From the NCBI GenBank assembly GCA_037974665.1, contig CM075764.1:77392325-77456324 (forward strand): a stretch of 64,000 nucleotides of DNA. The letters run 5' to 3'. How positions within the stretch are numbered: position 1 is the stretch's first letter; the number at the start of each line of letters is the position of its first letter. The DNA comes from Ehretia macrophylla. Taxonomy: Eukaryota > Streptophyta > Magnoliopsida > Boraginales > Ehretiaceae. The position numbers were made by a program, and so were the translations under genes. This document shows, in pieces, positions 34,077 to 46,930 of the stretch. Below the pieces are notes generated by a model that worked only from the letters and a program-made list of their open reading frames with translations, was not told the origin of the DNA and did not search any database.

Positions 34077-35615
34077 TGATGGGTGCTCAGCTTAGGGTAT
34101 AAATTAAGATCAAATCTAAGCCAAGTTTTAACTCACAAGTGCACGAGCGGTTATAGTGTAGTGTGCTTAGTGCGAGGTCGAATCCACAGGGAGGCAAATT
34201 GAAAGTTCTATGGAAAAGTATAGGTAAAGTGCCTAAGTGATTAAATTAAATTAAATTGTGAATTTGGTATTTTGAACTAAAGCTAACTAAAATAAAATAA
34301 AAGTAAAATTAAATGCGAGAACTAAAATTAAATAGGATAGCTTAAAGTGAGGTTTGATCACAATTGGGAAAGGGTTAGGGATCGGATTCCTATGCAAAAT
34401 TTTAATTCTAGACTCGAACTTAGGATTTCCCATTTTGATGCAAAATTAGACTACAAGCCTAATTAATTAAGAAATCACCTAAAGCTACTTAATCAACAAG
34501 TTAGGCCTAGTTTAGAGGTGCAACACTATCCCCAAGTCCATTATCTAGCTGGAGTATAGATTTATCCTAAAATCCTAGGGTCACGAGTTAACTAATTATG
34601 TGTAAAAAAACTATGGTACAACCTATAGTTTTCACGATAAAGCCCAATTCATATATATATGATCTACCATATGAATTCCTATAAAACACTAGCTACAAGC
34701 ATAATGAGTTAATAGGAAGTAAATAATAAAGCATGTATATCAGATATATAGAAATAGCATCAAAATATTCAAACCAAGTTCAAGACCATAAAAATAAACT
34801 ATTACAAAGTAATCCTACCCTAAACAATAATTTAGCTATGCATGTTTAAATTAAAATTATGAAAAGAAATTATAAACTTCCCCATAAAATAATTTAAATA
34901 AGTCAAACTATTCAATCTGAATCCCAATTAATTGACAAAACCTGAACAAAAGCCAAAATCAACCTAGAGTTGCAAAAAAAACTGACTATGGCTTGCTGCT
35001 GCTGCTGCTACTTTTTCTTTTTCTCTGTCGTGATGCTCTTTTGTCTTCCTTTCAATTTGTTTTGCCGTCAAAAGCCTTCTGTTTTTCCTTTCTCTTGTGT
35101 CGCCAAGCCTTCTTTTTCTCATTGTTGTGTTTAAAAACTCTGTTTCTTTATTTTTTTTCTGCTGCAACGCTCCCCCCTCTTTCTTCTCACTACTTCGTTT
35201 CTTTTATACCAATAGCCACCGACCTAGCCTTTGCGTGGGCTTATGATTTCATGGCCAAAGAAAGGCCAGTTGACTTTTCTTTAACAAAGTTTTCTTTGCC
35301 TATCAAAGTCCAAATTGGACTTATCTTGTACGGCCAAGGCTTTTTAGCCTTGGTCAAACATTATTTTATTTTATTTTATTTTTTATTTTCTTTTTCTTTT
35401 ACAATTTCTTTCACAAATCTTTCAGCACAACATCAATCCAAAATTTCTCACTTCGTTCCTTCAATGTATTTTCCTCCAAATTCTACTTCAATTGCTCTTT
35501 CTCGATTTTATTCCTACCTGCACAAAAACACAATTAACGTGATCAAACTCTTTAATAAATATGCATAATTAATGATAAAATTCAAAGAAATAAGTTTAAA
35601 ATTATGAATACATCA
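34077..35615 (-). repeat. 5' LTR of element B' (Athila type)
   Basis: Plus-strand borders TGATGGGTGCTC at 34077 and ..ATACATCA at 35615. On the minus strand a TATAAAAG box is at 35211-35218, and a TATAGGTTGTACCATAG-like box is at about 34610-34635 (one copy). The CTCGAG palindromes of the other Athila LTRs are not evident here. Plus-strand open frames over 34993-35568 are in pyrimidine-rich U3 sequence and are not genes. Confidence 0.85.
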
Positions 35616-35678
35616 ACGCGCATGATTGAACTAACCTTTGGGAATATGCGAATTAAACTGAGGGTTGCTGATGCGGCC
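35616..35678 (+). pseudogene. Athila B protease-RT linker, short piece
   Basis: Sixty-three bases between the B' LTR and element D translate as TRMIELTFGNMRIKLRVADA. This matches RTGMIELTFGNMRTKVRVAEA of B'. The frame resumes after D at 42222 (..NRINRDEEEE). It is a small but decisive link between the two halves of B. Confidence 0.85.
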
Positions 35679-38175
35679 TGTGATAACCCGAACCCGGCAC
35701 GCATTTAATGGCATTTAGATGCATTTAATTGATTGTTTAACTTAGTTAATTTATTCATTTTGCATTGATTTCATATTTCTTTTTAAAAGTATTTCAGTAA
35801 TACTTATATTAATTATTTAAATGAGTATTAACTATTTTGATTGTTTTCAAAATTTGGATTTATTTTCTTGCACTTAAATTACTTTATTTTCAACAAAATG
35901 GAAAAGTAACTCCGAGCCGGTGTGAATTTTAAACTAAATTACTTTTCAAAAATTATATTTTTAAGAAATTGTTTATCAATCTAATAGTGATCGTTTATTG
36001 ACCGTTTGATCGTTGTGGATCAAAAACGAGAGTTAGAGAAATATTTCTCGGATTTAGTGAATAGTATTTCTAGCTTAATTTAGTTAGTTTTAGTTGTTTT
36101 TCATCTAATTGCATTGTTTTAACTAGGAATAGAATAAATGCTATCAAAATAGCTTATTTGACTATGTTAAATTAGGATTTTGACCTTGCAAAAAGACCAA
36201 AATGCCCTTGAGCCTTTGTCATCTTTTAAATAAGCAAAACAAAGCAAAATTGACATAAAAACAATTCCCTAAATGCCCCCCAAGTCCCCCCATGGCCGAA
36301 GGTTCAAGGGAAAATAAAAAAAAAAATTGTTTTGCATTTTTCTTGCACAATCTTGCATGGAATTGCTCGGGGATCGTGGCTCGGGTCCTTGCAAGGCTTC
36401 ATCTTCAATCTCTGTGAGGGTTTTCACGTTTTTGTGCATTTTTATTTGAGTTTGATTTTTGTTTCAAATTTTCAGATTTGATATTTATCGCGTTATGATG
36501 CCTGTTATTGCTTGAAATAACTTCCTTAGGGTTCGTAAAGCATTGCTTGTTAGTTATTTAGCATTTTTTATGGCTAAAATTGCGTATTTGAATTAGGGAA
36601 GAACGTGAATAGTAAAAATGAATAGTAAAACCCTAGATTTTCAGATTTTTGATCCGAATTGCGATTTCTTGATTTGGATAGGTGCCATTAATGTTAAAAA
36701 GATAAAATGTGCAATAAAAATGGACTGGCCTTTGTTAAAATTGGAAATTAGACAAAGAAATGTAAATGGGCCATTTGACCAAGAGTTGAACGTGCTCGAA
36801 TTGAGTTGAGGGTTTTGCTATTGAGGGCATGGAAGCACTTTTGACGCTGTTGTGGCGTTGATTGAGCGACCGGTTAGCATAGCTGTAGTTCAAATGCAGT
36901 AGGTGGACTTTCGGGCTTCGGTTGGGAAAGTGAGATTCCGTGCCATAGAAACGTACCTTGTAATGCCTAAGTGAAGGTAGTGAAATCGGTTTCCTAATCT
37001 CGTAGCTCGTTTTCTCGTAATTGCCCTTGGAAGTTAGAGATTGAATAGTGATATTTGTCGTTTTCGTGTTTGAACTACTATTACTTGTTTGATTGATAAT
37101 CATGCTTGAAAAGTTAATTGATTGCTATTATTGATTATAAACGCTTGATATATTGAATGTTGATACAAATCTACACTTTCGTGCTATCATTCGTTTATTG
37201 CTTGTATCTCGTATTGCATTGTATAGTGTCAGGTGCGTGAGTGATGGGCCTCTCTGGGTAATCTCGAGCTGTCAGGGTTGGTTTGCTCTAGCTCCGTGTC
37301 CTATTCCTATTCTCGCTAGGGATGCCGCCCTGGGAGATTTGGGTCGTAGATGTGTCGGGGTACATCCGGAGTACACCCAGTGGATGTTAAGTGGTTGCGC
37401 GCTTATTGTCATCGTTGTCAACATCAAGCTCGAGATTGATGCATTGCTCGTGAAATGGTACATTGCTCGTATGAGTGAACCATAGCCTTCAAAGTGTGGT
37501 ATAGATTTGAATGGTTGTGTTAATGTTTTTATTAATTGTTTATTGTATTGTTGTTTATATTGATTGTTTTACTTGTCGGTTATATTGTTTAACTGTCTTA
37601 TTTGCATTGCACGATCTTTTTTCTCTCCACCTCGATATCTGTTCTGCCCTCACTGAGTATACGTTTTATGTATACTCACTCCTCACCACCACATTTCAGG
37701 AAATACCATGTTAGCTAGAAAGTTTGTGGTTATGTGATAGATCGTGCTTGAAGAGTTGTCTTGCGTGCTATGTGGCTTGAGTTGTCAAAGATGTAAAGAT
37801 TTTACTTTCATGAGATGTATATAATCAATGTGTAAAGAAAAGTCATTTAAGTTTTATGTATAGGTTAGTAAGTTTTGGATTCAATGCATATATGTAATTA
37901 TCTAAAGGAAAGAGTTAGAATAGTCTGGATACTTGGAAATATATATATACTTGTTGTGTTTAATTGTTGAGAACCGAGGCTCGGATGGCCTTGAGGAATT
38001 GTGAATGGTTGGACACGGTACTGGTCCACTTATATGCTGTCGCAGGTTTGCATTTTGCCTAGAAACAGGGGAGACTCCGTCCGTTTTCCCTAAATTTTAT
38101 GCCTGGGTTTGGAATTGGGTTGCGATTAGATTGATTAATAGAACTTCCGGTCTCGAGAGGGATCGAGGTGTTACA
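35679..38175 (+). repeat. 5' LTR of element D
   Basis: Starts TGTGATAACCCGAACCCGG and ends ATCGAGGTGTTACA. Length 2497 bp. Shares a GGGTCGTAGATGTGTCGGGG stretch and neighbouring sequence with the solo LTRs at 23964-28945, so the families are related. No coding frame is supported. Confidence 0.9.
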
Positions 38176-39725
38176 AGTGGTATCAGAGCTTGTTTAGCTT
38201 ATAAGCCAGGACAGGGTCCTCGGTCTGTCGGGTAGTAACCCTTGGGTGTGTGCTTGTTAAGTGAGTTTTGAAAATGTGTGCCTGTATGTGAGATTTTGTG
38301 TCTTAAATTGAATGTGTGCACCTATGTGATATAGTTCTGTGATATGTGTTAAAGGTGTATTACGTGAAGTGAAGTGACTACTCGTGTATCGAATTGGCAT
38401 CGTGAATCGAATCGACCTCGTGAATTGTTATTTACTTGGAGTATTGCTTGTAATGTGTGTATTGGAATGTCTTGAATTGGTTGTGCCGTGATTTGAATTG
38501 ATTATGTTGTGCTTGACTTGATTGTCGTGATTGAGTGACTTTGTTGAATAAACTATTTTACAAACATGCTTGCATAATAGATTAAGGCATATATGTATAA
38601 ATGTGATATATTGGCATTCATACATGTCCTATTGAAATGGTAAGAAAGACTTCTTCCTTCCCCTAAAGAGAAGTGGTTAGTAGCAGGCCCTCCAAGTTAT
38701 ATGGATTGACGGGAATGAGCAGTATTTGATTAGCCTTTATTTGGGAGTTGGTGTTCGCTTTTGGAGCTTGGTTATTGGCGAATCTCTAAGGTCCTCCTCT
38801 GTGCTTAACAATTGTGAAAGAGTAGCTTTCTTTTGGGGTTCTATTTGGTTGTTCTCTAGAGTATTCTTTGGTTGTCCTATTGGGTATTCTTTGGAACTTC
38901 TGTTGGCACTTCTTGGTAGACTTGATTATTGGATTTTCAATCGGAGTAACTGTATGGTATTATCTATGGCATATGTGTCTCGGTCTTTATTGGTGTGTTA
39001 CTGGCATCCCTTATTGGAAATTCTTCAATGGCATTCTATAGAATTCTTAGTGGTCATTTATCTAGTACTTCCTTATTGGGCAATCCTTGGTACTTTCTTA
39101 CCGGAGCATTATTTCGGGTATTTTCTTTAGTGTTCCTCAGTAGGTTTGGTATTTGGAATTCTTATCAAACTTATTGTATAGTACTACTTACGGTATTCTT
39201 TGGAATTCTTAGTGGGCATTCTACTAGTATTTTCCTTGATGACACTTATTGGAAGTTTTATACTTGGAATCTTGTTCAGACTTATTATCTCATATTGCTT
39301 ACGGTATGCTGTGGAATACTTTGGGCTTTCTTGGTGGTAAGTTGTATAAAGTTTGCACTCGCAAATAGTGATGAGGTCTTGGAGTTTGGTCTTATATGTG
39401 CTGCATCTACTCTGGCTATCCTTTGACTTCCTTATTTGGTACTTGTTGAACTTCTACTGGAGATTCGTATGTGGGGTATTTCTTCGGCATCCTTCTTGTC
39501 ATTAATATGTGATGTTAATTATATATACAGTATCCCTGCTTCAGTCTTTAGTTGGTATTTTCTCGACATTCTTGGTTAGGATTTCTATTTGGGTTTTCCT
39601 ACGAGTATCTTATTCAGTGTCTTGCTCAGCAACTAATGAAGAGTGGTCAGAGTTGGATCTCAGGTGATGCTGAGTCCTATTGGAAGAAGAATTGCGAGGA
39701 CGCAATTGTTTTAAGGGAGGAAGGA
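38176..39725 (+). other. Non-coding interior of element D with PBS, degenerate repeats and PPT
   Basis: TGGTATCAGAGC at 38178-38189 is a perfect iMet primer site. The PPT is TTTTAAGGGAGGAAGGA at 39709-39725. Between them I recognise no gag or pol. From about 38720 to 39610 the sequence is built of degenerate repeats around TATTGG, ATTCTTTGGAA and GAATTCTTAGTGGNCATT; for example 39044-39079 and 39196-39250 are clearly related. Open frames here (38726-39130, 38995-39426) are hydrophobic by-products of T-rich repeats and match no domain. Confidence 0.7.
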
Positions 39726-42216
39726 TGTGATAACTCGAACCCGGCACGCATTTAATGGCATTTAGATACATTTAATTGATTGTTTAACTTAGTTAATTTA
39801 TTCATTTTGCATTGATTTCATATTTCTTTTTAAAAGTATTTCAGGAATACTTACATTAATTATTTTAAATGAGTATTAACTATTTTGATTGTTTTCAAAA
39901 CTCGGATTTATTTTCTTGCACTTATATTACTTTATTTTCGACAAAATGGAAAAGTAACTCCGAGCCGGAGTGAATTTTAAACTAAATTACTTTTCAAAAA
40001 TTATATTTTTAAGAAATTATTTATCATTCTAATAGTGATCGTTTATTGACCGTTTGATCGTAGTGGATCGAAAACGAGAGTTAGAAAAATATTTCTCAGA
40101 TTTAGTAAATAGTATTTCTAGCTTAATTTAGTTAGTTTTAGTTGTTTTTCATCTAATTGCATTGTTTTAACTAGGAATAGAATAAATGCCATCAAAATAG
40201 CTTATTTGACTATGTTAAATTAGGATTTTGATCTTGCAAAAAGACCAAAATGCCCTTGAGCCTTTGTCATCTTTTAAATAAGCAAAACAAAGCAAAATTG
40301 ACATAAAAACAATTCCCTAAATTCCCCGCAAGTCCCCCCCATGGCCGAAGGTTCAAGGGAAAAGAAAAAAAAATTGTTTTGCATTTTTCTTGCACAATCT
40401 TGCGTGAAATTGCTCGGGGATCGTGGCTCGGGTCCTTGCAAGGCTTCCTCTTAATCTCTGTGAGGATTTTCACATTTTTGTGCATTTTTATTTGAGTTTG
40501 ATTTTTGCTTTAAATTTTCAGATTTGATATTTATCGCGTTATAATGCATGTTATTGCTTGAAATAACTTCCTTAGGGTTCGTAGAGCATTGCTTGTTAGT
40601 TATTTAGAGATTTTTACGACTGAAATTGCGTATCTGAATTAGGGAAGAGCGTGAATAGTAAAAATGAATAGTAAAATCCTAGATTTTTGGATTTTTGATC
40701 CGAATTGCGATTTCTTAATTTGGATAGGTGCCATTAATGCTAGAAAGATAAAATGTGTAATAAAAACGGATCGGCCTTTGTTAAAATTGGAAATTAGACA
40801 AAGAAACGTAAAGGGGCCGTTTGACCAAGAGTTGACCGTGCTCGAATTGAGTTGGGGGTTTGCTATTGAGGGCATGGAAGCACTTTTGACGCTGTTGTAG
40901 CATTGATTGAGCGACCGGTTAGCATAGCTGTAGTTCAAATGTAGTAGATGGACTTTCGGGCTTCGGTTGGGAAAGTGAGGTTCCATGCCATAGAAACGTA
41001 CCTTGTAATGCTTAAGTGAAGGTAGTGAAATCGGTTTTCTAATCACGTAGCTCGTTTGCTCGTAATTGCCCTTGGAAATTAGAGATTGAATAGTGATATT
41101 TGTCGTTTTCGTGTTTGAACTGCTATTACTTGTTTGATTGATAATCATGCTCGAAAAGTTAATTGATTGCTATTATTGATTATAATGTTGATACAAATCT
41201 ACACTTTCGTGCTATCGCTCGTTTATTGCTTGTATCTCGTATTACATTGCATAGTGTCAGGCGCGTGAGTGATGGACCTCTTGGGTAGTCTCGGGCTGTC
41301 AGGGTTGGTTTGCTCTAGCTCTGTGTCCTATTCCCATTCTCGCTAGGGATGCCGCCCTGGGAGATTTGGGTCGTAGATGTGTTGGGGTACATCCGGAGTA
41401 CACCCAGTGGATGTTATAAGGTGGTTGCGCGCTTATTGTCATCGTTGTCAACATCAAGCTCGAGATTGATGCATTGCTCATGAAATGGTACATTGCTTGT
41501 ATGAGTGAACCATAGCCTTCAAAGTGTGGTATAGCTTTGAATGGTTGTGTTAATACTTTTATTAATTGTTTATTGTATTGTTGTTTATATTGATTGTTTT
41601 ACTTGTCGGTTATATTGTTTAACTGTCTCATTTGCATTGCACGATCTTCTTTCTCTCCACCTCGATATATGTTCCGCCCTCACTAAGTATACATGTTGTG
41701 TATACTCACTCCTCACCACCATATTTTAGGAAATACCATGTTAGCTGGAAAGTTCATGGTTATGTGATAGATCGTGCTTGAAGAGTTGCCTTGCGTGCTA
41801 TGTGGCTTGAGTTGTCAAAGATGTAAAGATTTTACTTTCATGAGATGTATATAATCAATGTATAAAGAAGAGTTGCCTTGCGTGCTATGTGCCTTGCGTG
41901 CTAGGTTAGTAAGTTCTAGATTCAATGCATATATGTAATTATCTAAAGGAAAGAGTTAAAATAGTCCCGGTACTTGGAAATATATATATACTTATTGTGT
42001 TTAATTGTTGAGAACCGAGGCTCGGATGGCCTTGAGGAATTGTGAATGGTTGGACACGGTACTGGTCCACTTATATGCTATCGCAGGTTTGCATTTTGCC
42101 TAAAAACAGGGGAGACTCTGTCCGTTTTCCCTAAATTTTATGCCCGGGTTTGGAATTGGGTTGCAATTAGATTGATTAATAGAACTTCCGGTCTCGAGAG
42201 TGATCGGGGTGTTAGA
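39726..42216 (+). repeat. 3' LTR of element D
   Basis: Starts TGTGATAACTCGAACCCGG and ends ATCGGGGTGTTAGA; the usual final C is changed to G. A small local duplication (TTGCCTTGCGTGCTATGTG) near 41874-41902 is absent from the 5' LTR. Otherwise co-linear with 35679-38175. Confidence 0.9.
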
Positions 42217-45205
42217 TGGCCAATAGGATAAACCGGGATGAAGAGGAAGAATACTTTCATATAGATGCCATTGACTCATGTATAGATGAATATGCCCACT
42301 CACTCCTGACCCTTGGTGAGGAAATAGAACAACTAGAACAACTCTTGTATGACTACGACATTTCACCAGAAATTGTCGCCTCCACTTCTCTCGTGATTGA
42401 TCTGGGTGAGACCGATCAAGTAACGATTCATCTCATTGAAGCGTCTAATAGTCCCACAATTGAGTCTCCACGAGCTTTGGAACTCAAAACATTGCCTGAG
42501 CACCTTAAGTATGCCTACTTAGGCCCTGATGAGACTCTTCCAGTTATCATTGCCTTGGATTTGACCACCGAGCATGAGGAAAAGCTCTTAGAGGTCTTAA
42601 GTACTCATAAGAAGGCGATAAGATGGGCACTCGTTGATTAGAAGGGAATTGATCCCTCTATGTGCATGCATAAAATTCACCTCGAACAGGGAGTTACTCC
42701 TTCTCGAGAGTTTTAGAGGAGACTGAACCCAAAAATAGGTGACGTCGTCCATAAAGAGGTGATCAAGTTACTCGACGCAGGTATTATCTACCCGATTTTT
42801 TATAGCCCCTGGGTGAGTCTAATACAGGTAGTACCGAAGAAATTTGGGATTGCAGTTGTCCCAAATGATAAGGGCGAGTTCATTCCTACACGTACCACCA
42901 CTAGTTGGCATGTCTGTTTCGACTATAGAAAGATAAATGCCAAAACTCAAAAAGATCATTTTCATCTACCCTTCTTTGACCAAATCTTAGATAGAGTAGC
43001 CGGACAGGGCTACTACTGTTTCTTAGATAGGTATTCAGGATACAATCAGATCCCAGTCTTCCTTGAAGACCAGGAAAAGATCACATTCACTTATCCCTAT
43101 GGGACCTTTGTATTTCGGCACATGCCCTTTGGTTTATGCAATGCACTTGCGACCTTTCAAAGGTGTGTGATGGACATCTTTTCTGACATGATCAAAAGGT
43201 TTCTAGAAGTCTTCATGGATGACTTCTCGATTTTTGGAGCTATTTTCGATGAGTGCCTCATACACCTTTCCTTAGTGCTAGATCGTTATGTTAAGATGAA
43301 TTTGGTTTTTAGATGGGAGAAAAGTCATTTCATGGTTAGGTAGGGAATAGTGCTTGGTCATGTGGTTTCACAGAATGGTATCCATGTGGATCCAACCAAG
43401 GTTGTGTTAATAGAGAAGCTTCCCGCACCCAAAACGGTGCGGGATATTAGAGCATTCCCTTTATCATGCTGGTTTCTATCGTCGTTTCATTAAGGACTTC
43501 AGTCATATCGCTCGACTTCTCTCAATTCTTTTAGCACATGATACTCTATTTCATTTCAATGACAAATGTACTAAAGCTTTTGAGAAGCTGAAGTCAATAC
43601 TTTCTTATGCCTCTATCATCCAACCTCCCCTTTGAGATTATGTGTGATACATCTGATTATGCAGTGGGAGCTGTTTTGGGACAGCGTTGGGATAAGCTGC
43701 CACATGTGATTTACTATGCTAGTAAAACCTTAGATGATACTCAAAAGAATTACTCAACCACCAAGAAGGAATTGCTGGTTGTAGTCTTTTCTCTTGATAA
43801 ATTCAGGTCATATATCATTAGTTCAAAATTGATAGTATATACGGATCATGCTGCTTTACATTACTTACTCACCAAATGGGATACTAAGCCCTGTTTGATC
43901 TGTTGGTTACTATTACTTCAGGAGTTTGACCTTGAAATCAAAGACAAAAATGAGAGTGAGAATTCTGTTGTTGACCACTTATCACGTCTTGTTCGTGATT
44001 CTCCTATTGACTCTCTTCCTTTTAAAGATACGTTCTCTAATGAGCAGTTCTTTGCTATCTCACACCGGACTCCTTGGTATGCCCACTTTGTTAATTATTT
44101 GGCTGCCCAAAAGTTTTCAACTCACTGGGGTAAGAGAGAGGAGAAGCGCTTTTTTGGCATAGGTCAAATATTTTATCTGGGAAGACCCTTATTTTTTCAA
44201 GATTTGTGCTGATTGGGTCATAAGGAGATATGTACCTGGGGACGAATTTGACAGTATACTTCAATTTTGCCATTCTGAAGCTTGTGGTGGCCATTTTGGA
44301 GGTAAGATGACAATTGCCAAAGTCCTTCAATGTAGGTTCTTTTGGCCACTCTATTCAAAGATGCCCAACAAATTTGTACGAAATGCCCTTGATGTCAACA
44401 AGTTGGGTCTATCTCTAGAAGAGACATGATACCCCTGTCACCCATTCTAGTTTGTGAAATATTCGATGTATTGGGCATTGACTTCATGGGTCCTTTTCTT
44501 CTTTCATTTGGGTATACTTATATTTTTGTAGTTGTGGACTACGTGTCCAAATGGGTAGAGGCAGTGGCAACCCGAACCAACGACCACAAAGTTGTGATCA
44601 AGTTCATTAAGGAGAATATATATTCTAGATTCGGGGTCCCACGTATACTTTTGAGTGACGGGGGACAACATTTCCGTCATTGGACACTTGAGGCACTATT
44701 GAGGAAATATTCAGTCCGTCACAAGATTGCGACACCTTATCACCCATAGACAAGCGGGCAAGTAGAAGTGTTGAACCTGGAGATAAAGTCAATTTTGCAG
44801 AAAACAGTTAGGCCTGATCACAAAGGTTGGTCAAGTCGTCTACACGATGCATTGTGGGCCTATCGTATAGCTTTTAAGACTCCCATAGGCATATCCCTGT
44901 ATAGATTGGTGTGTGGCAAGGCTTGCCACCTCCTTGTTCAACTTGAACATAAAGCATATTGGGCTCTTAAAGCCCTGAACTTTGACATGCAGCAAGTAAG
45001 TGATGCTCGAAGATTGAACTTGGATGAGTTGGAAGAACTTCGTCATGAAGCCTATAAGAATGCCAAACTTTACAAGGAGAGAATGAAGAAACTTCATGAT
45101 AAATCTATTCTGAGAAAAACCTTATCCCTCCCTGATAAGGTTTGGTTGTTTAACTTCAAACTCAAGCTCTTCCCAAGAAAGTTATGGACTAGGTGGGATG
45201 GACCT
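42217..45205 (+). pseudogene. Athila B RT, RNase H and integrase (broken)
   Basis: After the target duplication the frame continues from 35678. Linker: DAIDSCIDEYAHSLL and LELKTLPEHLKYAYLGPDETLPVII. RT: WHVCFDYRKINAKT, GYYCFLDRYSGYNQIPV, MPFGLCNA and the catalytic FMDD at 43212-43223. RNase [17 protein letters not shown] near 43637 and [11 protein letters not shown] near 43842. Integrase: Asp 44480 (GIDFMGPF), Asp 44657 (LLSDGGQHF) and Glu 44765 (QVEVLN), a D,D35E spacing. Stops are at 42639, 42713 and 43342 among others, and frameshifts at about 43450, 43610 and 44165-44420. It ends mid-codon series at WTRWDGP, where element C begins, and resumes at 56455. Confidence 0.88.
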
Positions 45206-46930
45206 TAATCTCTACTCGGTCGGCGTATAAAATGCGTGCAAAATTAACCAAATTTTAAAACCTACAAGTGACGGATCAATGTAATGTAGTGTGCTTTGAG
45301 TGCGGGGTCGAATCCATAGAGAAACTCCTAAGTTAGTTTCGTGAAGAAGTGTGTGTGAAAGTAATTAAGTGAGTGTTGAAAAGTAAAGGATAAATTGGGT
45401 GGTTTTGATAAAAGAAAAGAAAGAAAGATAACTAGTCTAGAGTTGAGATTACAAATACAAGATGGTAGTCTTAAAGCTTGAATTAGTACTAAGGCAAACA
45501 ATCTAGGCTCGAAAATAGGATTCTCTAGTTCGATGTTGGGATTAAGCTACAAGCTCTTAATCCTATTAATTACCTAAGTCTAGTTAATTACCGGTTTAAC
45601 CTTGATTATAGGTGTCGTTCTATCTTCAAGTCCGTTATATAACCGAAGTATAGATCTGTCCACATAATCACAAGTGACCAGGATAACAACTAAAAATGAC
45701 AATTACTAAACTCGAAAGTAGAAATCATGGTACAACCTATAATTTCACAAAAGGTACGGTACAACCAGTACTTTCACTATTAAAGCATGGATATATGACA
45801 CGTAAACATACCTATCACTCAATTAACTACAAGTATAATGAAATGACAAGTAATCTGAAATAACATCAAGCCATATATAACATCGAATTAAATCAGTCCA
45901 AATGTAAAACCAGTAAATCAAAAGACCATTAATGCATAATCATCAACACAAATTATACGAACATAATAACAGTAATTACTACATTTAAATATAAAAGAGA
46001 TTAAAGAGATGTTCCCCCATAAATGAACGTTGTATGTTAGAAATGACAAATCCGAGATCGGATTCACGAGCATAGTTACGAGATTCCTTCATTTCCTACA
46101 CTCGGTAATGTGGGTATTACATTCTCCATATTTTACCCAACTAATAAACTATTTACAAAAACATAATTTAAACTACCTAATTTAATAACTAAAAAAAATT
46201 AAAATCTAATTTAATTATAAAAATTATATATTTTCCACCGTGGGTTAGGGGGTATTTATAAACAGAATTTTAGAGGCGTGCTTGAGCGCCCTGTGTGCCA
46301 CATTCGAGTGCCCCTCTGGTGCTCCAATTGGATCGCGCCATTTGACAGTTTGACAGTCAATTTGCGTAGCTTGGGCGGTCCACGTGGACCAACTAGGTGG
46401 CTTTGGCTGTCCACGTGGACCAATCAAGTGGTTTTTGGTAGTTTGTGAGAGCGCTCGAGCGCAAGAGAGGCGCGCTCGAGCACGTTTCTATTTGACCAAT
46501 CAGATCGCGCCATTTGCTGTCCACGTGGTCCAATCAAAGGTTATGGAAGGTTTCTGAGAGGCGCTTGAGCGCTAGGAGTGGCGCGCTCGAGCGTCATTCT
46601 ATTTCCAATTTTCATTTTCCAATTTTGACTTTGACCGATATATTGACCAAGGCTTTTTAAGGGTTTTTTTTTATCGTTTTTAGTCTAATTTTGTACTTGG
46701 TTTGGCCAAATTCTTTCTCCAAGGGCTCAATTAAACCACCGATTCTCGAATCTTCAATTTTGGACAACTCTTTGACTTGCATTTTGATTCGTTTTGAGTA
46801 CGATTTCTTCAATTTTCAAGAACATCCTACATTGCAGCAAAAGTATATAAGTGTTGTATTTATTCCTCAAGCTAAGATGCAAATGTAGTAAAAATATAGT
46901 AGTTTGAGTACTGCATTTATAGCCATAACA
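45206..46930 (-). repeat. 3' LTR of element C
   Basis: Plus-strand borders TAATCTCTACTCGG (45206; the right LTR has TGATCGCTACTCGG) and GCCATAACA (46930). Minus-strand TATAAATACC box at 46251-46260. U3 holds CTCGAG palindromes (46450-46461, 46471-46483, 46581-46592) and three CACGTG G-boxes, each followed by CCAAT-like sequence (46379-46393, 46410-46424, 46520-46535). The double box with TACAACCTAT and GTACAACCAG lies at 45721-45777. Confidence 0.88.

Larger units (their letters stand above)
21371..35615 (-). mobile_element. Element B': Athila element, minus strand, inserted in B
   Basis: Reading right to left: 5' LTR 34077-35615, PBS 34053-34070, gag 33599-32400, gag-protease linker, protease-RT-RNase H-integrase 31950-28946, a nested solo LTR (23964-28945), integrase remainder 23963-23155, and 3' UTR to about 21430. 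The 3' LTR is not found at its expected place (about 21371); only a few possible terminal bases remain. Flank 35616-35620 is ACGCG; 21371-21375 is ACGAA, a weak 3/5 match. B coding sequence flanks both sides in frame order, which supports insertion followed by loss of the 3' LTR. Confidence 0.75.
35679..42216 (+). mobile_element. Element D: non-autonomous chromovirus-like LTR element
   Basis: Two near full-length LTRs (35679-38175 and 39726-42216) enclose only 1550 bp with an iMet PBS, a PPT and no coding domain. Flanks are CGGCC (35674-35678) and TGGCC (42217-42221), a 4/5 target duplication. The first ~155 bases of the two LTRs differ at about five places by eye, so this looks like one of the younger insertions. 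The sequence before the PPT (GAATTGCGAGGACGCAATT) matches that of chromovirus I, suggesting a chromovirus partner supplied the proteins; that is inference. Confidence 0.85.

Noticed and set aside
34993-35568. 191-codon open frame on the plus strand
   Set aside because: It lies antisense in the U3 of the B' LTR, is Phe/Leu/Ser-rich from pyrimidine-rich DNA, begins without context and matches no domain.
36600-37500. Possible host exons near CATCCGGAGTACACCCA
   Set aside because: The sequence is repeated in both LTRs of D and in related form in the solo LTRs, so it belongs to the LTR.
38726-39426. Two overlapping hydrophobic frames (134 and 143 codons) inside element D
   Set aside because: They arise from T-rich degenerate repeats, have no domain, and would be translated from a non-coding interior. 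An env-like protein was considered, but no signal peptide plus transmembrane plan is convincing.
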